Shown here: in pieces, positions 59,148 through 64,000 of the stretch
Numbering within the stretch: the stretch's first letter is position 1
Layout of the letters: each line of letters starts with the position of its first letter
From: Amoebophrya sp. A120
Lineage: Eukaryota > Sar > Dinophyceae > Syndiniales > Amoebophryaceae
Direction: 5' to 3'
NCBI GenBank assembly: GCA_905178155.1
Contig: CAJINV010000004.1
Location: 1,240,881 to 1,304,880 of the forward strand
DNA length: 64,000 nucleotides
Notes under the pieces: model-generated
Told to the model about the DNA's origin: nothing
Databases searched by the model: none
What the model saw: only the letters and a program-made list of their open reading frames with translations
Made by a program: the position numbers and the translations under genes

Positions 59148-59684
59148 TTATAACATTATACTTTCCCTCATCTCGTTCAGCGGGCCCATTCCCCTATACG
59201 AATCCGTTCTCCGCCACGACGTGTCGACGACGGGTCCGCTCTCCCCATTCGGCTGCAAGGACGACATACCTGGTGTGATCCGTTAATACGTTTGTGTATT
59301 CTAGTATTGTTTATTGAATGTGGTCATGCACAGCTCGACATGTATGTCATCCATATTTTTTTATCACGTAGTGGAATTCTTCATTGCTGTATCGAGCTTG
59401 CTGAGCAGGTGCAGCGTAAGTATGTATTGAGCTAGTACTCCTGCTACTTCCAATCAAGTACCTTCCCCACCGTCGGCGCTGGTCACGTCGGTGCCTTCCG
59501 TCTCCCCATCCGGGGTCAGGGTGAAATCACCCCTCCCCGACTTCGACGCCTGGTCGAACGCGGAAGCGCCCAGGATGTTCGCGACACCGGCACTCGCGGT
59601 CAAAGCCCCGAGGCAGTTGCGCTTGACGATGCCAAAACGCGGAGCGGACTTGTAGTTGTCCGGTTTGTTCTGGTGGGCGGGCAT
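59148..59684 (-). CDS. Small protein, 114 residues
   Basis: Exons 59684-59462 and 59269-59148 joined by GTACTT...ACCAG give 345 nt. It begins MPAHQNKPDNYKSAPRFGIV, then a Gly/Ala segment (LTASAGVANILGASAF), an acidic stretch, and ends with SYRGMGPLNEMRESIML. Family not recognised; natural-looking composition and clean splice sites support it. Confidence 0.6.
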
Positions 59685-60702
59685 CTTTTCTCGAGCCGAA
59701 AAAAAAAACTGCTTTTCTCTGCTAGGTTTCCTGCAATTCGATTAGAAATGCCTCAAATGAAACCAGCACTCCCGTCAGGTCGATGACTTTGCACCGCTCG
59801 AAAAGCGCCAACAGAGCAGCTTTCCGTCCTCGGGTCATTTAAGCGTCCCACACCTGCGCCTGATTTGCATGTCACGAGGATACACGAATCTACCTGGCTT
59901 CGCTCTGTCTCTCTTTTCTTTCTCACGTTCTACTGCCCCACGACGTCTGATTGAAAGACAAACGAGAAGTGTATCTGCCCCGGTACTACACATTCACATG
60001 ATGCCGCATGAAAACAACTATTACGGCTTCTTTAAACTTTTTCGAGGAGCCCCAGACGAATTCGAAACACGTGAAATCTCTTCTCTTTTCCTGCCGCAGC
60101 GGGAAGCTTTTACGGTTACTTGCAACGCCTCGCTTTTATTTTTCGATACAGTATGACAAGTACCAAATTAGTTTGACGGGGATACCGTAGTATATTCAAA
60201 GCAAGCTTAAGACTCACCTTTTATCTCCTTTCGCCAAGCGGCAGCGCACTTTTGTTTTCTCGTTTGTCTAGAAAGGGGCACATCACAAACAGGAAAAAAG
60301 CACGCAGAAAAGTTCTCTAGGAGTTCAGTTGTTGTTGTACGGTTGCGAGTATATTAGAGTTGCGTTTGAGGGCAGCTCAAAGAAATGGTATATTAGATTA
60401 TATATCCAAATTTTATTTTGCCGGGGCTACCGACGGTGGCCGAAACAAGCGCTGCGTCGAAGACAGCACTCGCAGCCTCCTCTGAGTGGTGTGATATCAA
60501 CGAAAGGAAAGTCTCCATGTTCGCTGCTACGTATAGTCAAGGTTGCAAAAGTCAAATCGTAATCTTGGAATGTTGAATTTCTAAAGTTACTTCGCATGCG
60601 GTAAACCAGATTCGGAATTTTAGAGGCTACCAACGCGCCGCTCCGTCGTGATAAAACAAAACGCGCAGCTAGTGCTTTATTTTGTTGAAAAGATTTCCAT
60701 TC
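59685..60702. other. Intergenic
   Basis: About 1 kb without supported features. Confidence 0.45.
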
Positions 60703-60954
60703 TTACACCTCTTCTTTCTCCTCCTCCTCATCGTCCTCCTCCTCCTCATCCTGCTTCTTTGCCTCCGCGTCTGCAGCCTTGCTACTCCGCGACTTTCGCT
60801 CCTCTGTCTTTTCCTCCCCATCTGCGGCCTTACTGCTCCGGGACTTTCGGTCTGCCTTGGAGCCCGACTTGCGCACGATCGGCGCGGCCTCGTCGGCCGT
60901 AGCGGCGTCGGCCGGGGCACCACCACAGCAGGAACAGCACGGGCACAGAGGCAT
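60703..60954 (-). CDS. Small Cys-rich and acidic protein
   Basis: 83 residues. Starts MPLCPCCSCCGGAP, then an Ala-rich part, a twice-repeated SRSSKAAD segment, and a Glu/Asp-run tail. The start at 60954 is chosen because the longer upstream frame has no protein character. The N-terminal Cys cluster could be acylated or bind metal; function unknown. Confidence 0.55.
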   Translation of the reverse strand: MPLCPCCSCCGGAPADAATADEAAPIVRKSGSKADRKSRSSKAADGEEKTEERKSRSSKAADAEAKKQDEEEEDDEEEEKEEV

Positions 60955-61741
60955 TTTGATAGAGTCGACTTCTACCACGGAACTCTTTATTACGGTAAGG
61001 GGAAGAAGCGTACTTCTACTAGAGTAGACAAGGTCAAGGTTTTCTCGCAAGCAAAAGCTTCTGAAGATTGTTCGACGTCGGGGAGTGTTTCCTTTGAAAT
61101 GCGAGAAGAGAGTTTTTCTTTCGTGCTTGTTGCGGAGAGGCTGTTCTTAGGTGCTTGAGAGATACTCTTAGAGCGAGGTGTTTGCTGGTCGTAATTTTGG
61201 TGCGATAGTCTATTGTTTGACGAAAACTTACCCTTCAATATCTTGCGACATTGAGGAGGCAAACACGACTAAAACGGTCATCTAAAATGGATAGAGGAAC
61301 GACCACGAAACGGGACGACAAAGCGAATCCAATGTTATCTACGCCCGATCGTGTTGAGGAAATTGCCTCAAAGTGAACGACCGGAAATTCAGGAGGACGA
61401 GCACCGAAGGACAGAAGGACGAAAGCTACAGAAGTACAAGAACCGACGAAATTCTCTGTTCTACGAAAAGAAACACTTCCTTGCTCCACCACAACCACGA
61501 ACCGAAGCTAGATGCGAGTGACGAGTACGAGAGTTAACCGAAGTTAAAAGCCAGTGAGTACGAGAGTTAACCGAAGTGTAGATGCCAGTGAGAACAACGC
61601 ACTGCTCATTAAGTGGCACTACTACTTGAAAAGCACGATAAAAAACATCTTTTTCAAAATCTGCCATGCACGCAAACTTTCAAACAACTTAAGAGGAGCG
61701 CTGAATCGTCGATAATAAACGCGGTCGCTGCGCTCACGTTT
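60955..61741. other. Intergenic with a short direct repeat
   Basis: Contains a 22-bp motif starting GAGTACGAGAGTTAACC at 61523-61544 and again at 61556-61577. Nothing else seen. Confidence 0.6.
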
Positions 61742-62770
61742 TCAAGATTTTTCCAATTCCAAAATTTTTTCCAGTTCCCGAGCAGCATCAAAATTGTCGT
61801 TATTAACGACGAAAATATTTTCACCAACATCTGCTCTCATAATTCCTTCGTCTGCATCCTTATCCCAAAAAGGCTCTCGGTAGAAGTAGAACCGCCATTC
61901 GACGAATTTTTTGTAGTTTTCCTCGTTCCCCTTCCATTCAGGCCCGTAAAAATTTCGCAACATCGCAAACCGCTCGCCCGGGTCTTCTCTCCAGCGGGCT
62001 TCGTGGTCTAGGCCGGCTGCGATTTCACGTTGGACAAACCTATTTAGCAAAGTTCTCCGGTCCACTTTGACCTCGATGATTTTCCCCTCTGGGAAAAACG
62101 TCTGGAAAAGATCAACCGTCCAGTTCCGCCAGATGTGGTAGGAAAAGATGACCTTTTTTGACGACTCTGGCATACTTTCTTGAATTATTTGCTCTTTCAG
62201 CTTCGAAAACACCGCACGGAAGAAGGGCTCCATAACCGCGCGAACTTCCTCGTCGTGTCTTTTAACTTCTGCGATTATACGCGCATCCTTTTCGTCATTG
62301 TCTCCCTCTCCAGGAGCAAACGTTCCCCGCATCTTCGAAATCACTTTGCCGCTCGCTGCTTTCATCCATGAGTTTAGCTCAGGATCGCTGTCGACGAACT
62401 CGTCGCCGTCGATAAACTGCCAGTTGCTGCTGCTGTACTTCTCCGCGATGTAGCGGCCTAGAGACGTTTTGCCCGCGGCGTTTTCCCCGGTAAGGTAGAC
62501 TATCTCGAGATCTTGCCGCGGCTCCTCATGTGCATGAAGATTCATCTGGGTGTCTTCCATATTATCGGTTGTAGTGTCGGATAGTGGGCGGAGGGATTTG
62601 GCGCTCAGGCCATCTGTTTGGAGCAGTGACTCTGGTGCTGGCGGGGTAGACATTTTGGCACCAGGTATGGTAGGTGGGACATGGAAGAAAAGCGTAGCTG
62701 CGAAAATGTGGTAAGGTGCGAAACCTCCAGCTGAGGGAAGTTGGAATCGGCAAACAACTGTCTGGATCAT
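61742..62770 (-). CDS. P-loop kinase-like protein
   Basis: Single-exon gene, 342 residues from 62770, or 303 from the Met at 62653 (MSTPPAPESL), which may be the true start. Walker A is GENAAGKTS at residues 95-103 of the long form, preceded by a beta strand (IVYLT), and FIDGDEFV follows, as in shikimate or gluconate kinase-like and related small-molecule kinases. Later blocks: KVIFSYHIWRNWTVDLF, KIIEVKVDRRTLLNRFVQRE (an Arg-rich lid-like helix), and ENIFVVNNDNFDAA. ATP binding is likely; the substrate is not evident. No introns. Confidence 0.8.
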   Translation of the reverse strand: MIQTVVCRFQLPSAGGFAPYHIFAATLFFHVPPTIPGAKMSTPPAPESLLQTDGLSAKSLRPLSDTTTDNMEDTQMNLHAHEEPRQDLEIVYLTGENAAGKTSLGRYIAEKYSSSNWQFIDGDEFVDSDPELNSWMKAASGKVISKMRGTFAPGEGDNDEKDARIIAEVKRHDEEVRAVMEPFFRAVFSKLKEQIIQESMPESSKKVIFSYHIWRNWTVDLFQTFFPEGKIIEVKVDRRTLLNRFVQREIAAGLDHEARWREDPGERFAMLRNFYGPEWKGNEENYKKFVEWRFYFYREPFWDKDADEGIMRADVGENIFVVNNDNFDAARELEKILELEKS

Positions 62771-64000
62771 TACTTCGTGTCATGTACTAGCCAGAATGAT
62801 GCGCGATTGCGCTGCTATAACCATGTGCGAGCTAGTGCACCACTCTCACTGATCGAATACTAATTTCCAAGGTTCCTTCTTGTTAACTCTGAAAACCACT
62901 TGCATTTCATTTGATTCGACCACGCACAACGTGCCCAACATGGAATTCTGGAGTAATTTGTAAACACAGAACAACCACGAAAGCAAGGATACTTGCCTCA
63001 ACTTAGTGCCACATGTGCTCTAACTTCCACGCCCCTCGCGCTCGCAGTCTTCGCCGGTAGTACAAGAAAACGGGAAGAAGCTGCAAACGGTGCCAGGCAC
63101 ACGTCAGGCACGAGGGCAATCCGCCTGGTTGCTCCGCCCTGGGGCAATCTATCTCGCAGCGGAGCCGGCAACACCAACAAGCGCCGGCCAACGCGCCAGT
63201 GTGCGGCCGCAGCCTGGCGCGCCTGCTCGGGCTGCGGTCGGGGTGTGGCTTCTGCGCGCAGGGGCACCCTCCTGCCCCGCGGGGCAGACTCACAACTGAA
63301 GCCACGCGCGCGCAGCGGGCGCGGCCGCCCCTTGAGCCTGTTGAGTCTCCGACCGAACCGCCCGCGCGAGACCGGCCTGCCCTCCGCCCAAGGAGCGGCG
63401 GCGGCGATGGCGGCGGCGCCGGCCTTCCGCGGCGCTACCTGCTTGGCTGCGTGGGAGAATCATCCGCCTCGGTCTGCTGGCTCGCCGGGGGGCAGCTACG
63501 TAATTTTGGTAGGCAGTTCTGAGGGAGCTGGCCCCGCTCGGCAGTGGCGGCCTACCTTGAAGGGCCTTCGGCGTGCCTGCCCGCCTGGGACGAAAGTCCG
63601 GGGCGGGCCGGCCATACTAGCCCCCGGGCTTCGGCGCGGCACTGTGCCGCAGAACCGCTTGCGGAGCCAAGTCCGCAAGGGCTGCGCCGTGTCCAACAGG
63701 TGCTGTCTGCGGTCGCGTTCCGGCTTGCGTCGAACAGGGGCCCACTCCGCAGCGCCTTTGCTGCGCGCCCCGGGCCCTCCACGACCAACGCCGCTCGAAG
63801 CTTCGGCACCAGGGCCCGGACCACCTCCGTGGCCCCAAGGCCCTGCCTCCGGCCGCGTCCCCTCGATGTACGAGAGCGCGCGGCCCAAGCAGCCCCAAGG
63901 GAATGAAGCAGGCCCCGGCCGGCGCCGTTATCGCACGCGACGCGCCCCGGGTGCCCCCAAGAACTTTCCAGCGGGGAGCACGCGGGAAGCGTACGGGCAG
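62771..64000. other. Right-edge tract, strongly GC-rich from 63.0 kb
   Basis: From about 63.0 kb the sequence becomes extremely GC-rich, with long open frames in several phases at once, so none can be called. It may be a repeat or part of a gene beyond the window. Confidence 0.5.

Noticed and set aside
1-64000. Dinoflagellate spliced-leader sequence, tRNA and rRNA genes, CRISPR arrays
   Set aside because: I looked for the leader core and for typical RNA gene signatures by eye and saw none. A dedicated scan could still find a tRNA.

Overview
The window reads as nuclear DNA of a dinoflagellate, most probably an Amoebophrya-like syndinian. Three things support this. Every gene I can model confidently lies on the minus strand across about 61 kb, the unidirectional gene order typical of dinoflagellates. 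The genes are eukaryotic and split into many small exons. The coding sequences are also riddled with short terminal-inverted-repeat elements that behave as introns (introners), which I recall being reported for Amoebophrya. The genus is inference; the gene order and the introners are read directly from the sequence.

Layout, listed left to right (transcription runs right to left): a tandem pair of Notum/pectinacetylesterase-like genes (1007-4974 intact, 5857-8479 with lost catalytic residues and a frameshift); an uncertain multi-exon region with a 44-bp repeat in three copies (8690-11328); PES1/pescadillo (11529-14817); BMS1 (15848-20420); an unknown secreted protein (21725-23468); a large WD40 protein (25119-30080); proteasome lid subunit RPN5/PSMD12 (31065-34060); an SLC35-type nucleotide-sugar transporter (34768-39045); GOT1 (39695-40436); a membrane protein with a C2 domain (41350-43173); a lipase maturation factor (44017-48899); a coiled-coil protein with a hydrophobic N-terminus (50065-51416); an unknown 567-residue protein (51540-53363); a GC-rich gene-poor tract holding one introner inside a small ORF (53.4-59.1 kb); then a 114-residue protein, an acidic Cys-rich protein, a P-loop kinase-like protein, and a very GC-rich right end.

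The central observation is 31 complete introners in seven sequence families. They are 150-342 bp long. Nearly all begin TAT and end ATA and are flanked by a 5-bp target-site duplication (TSD). All 31 sit inside reading frames. Removing the element plus one TSD copy restores the frame and the conserved protein sequence in every intact gene model. The summed exons are a multiple of three in all of them, for example PES1 1935 nt, BMS1 3747, RPN5 1413, SLC35 2151, LMF 2850, WD40 3111 and PAE1 2559. None of the duplications allows a GT-AG reading, whereas the other introns of the same genes are ordinary, mostly GTA...AG, introns. Two intron populations therefore coexist, and the non-canonical one is a mobile element.

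The recognisable genes are housekeeping functions: ribosome biogenesis (PES1, BMS1), the proteasome, and secretory-pathway traffic and quality control (GOT1, nucleotide-sugar transport, LMF). They do not form one pathway. Exon coordinates were derived by eye from frame, homology and splice motifs and should be checked against transcripts.
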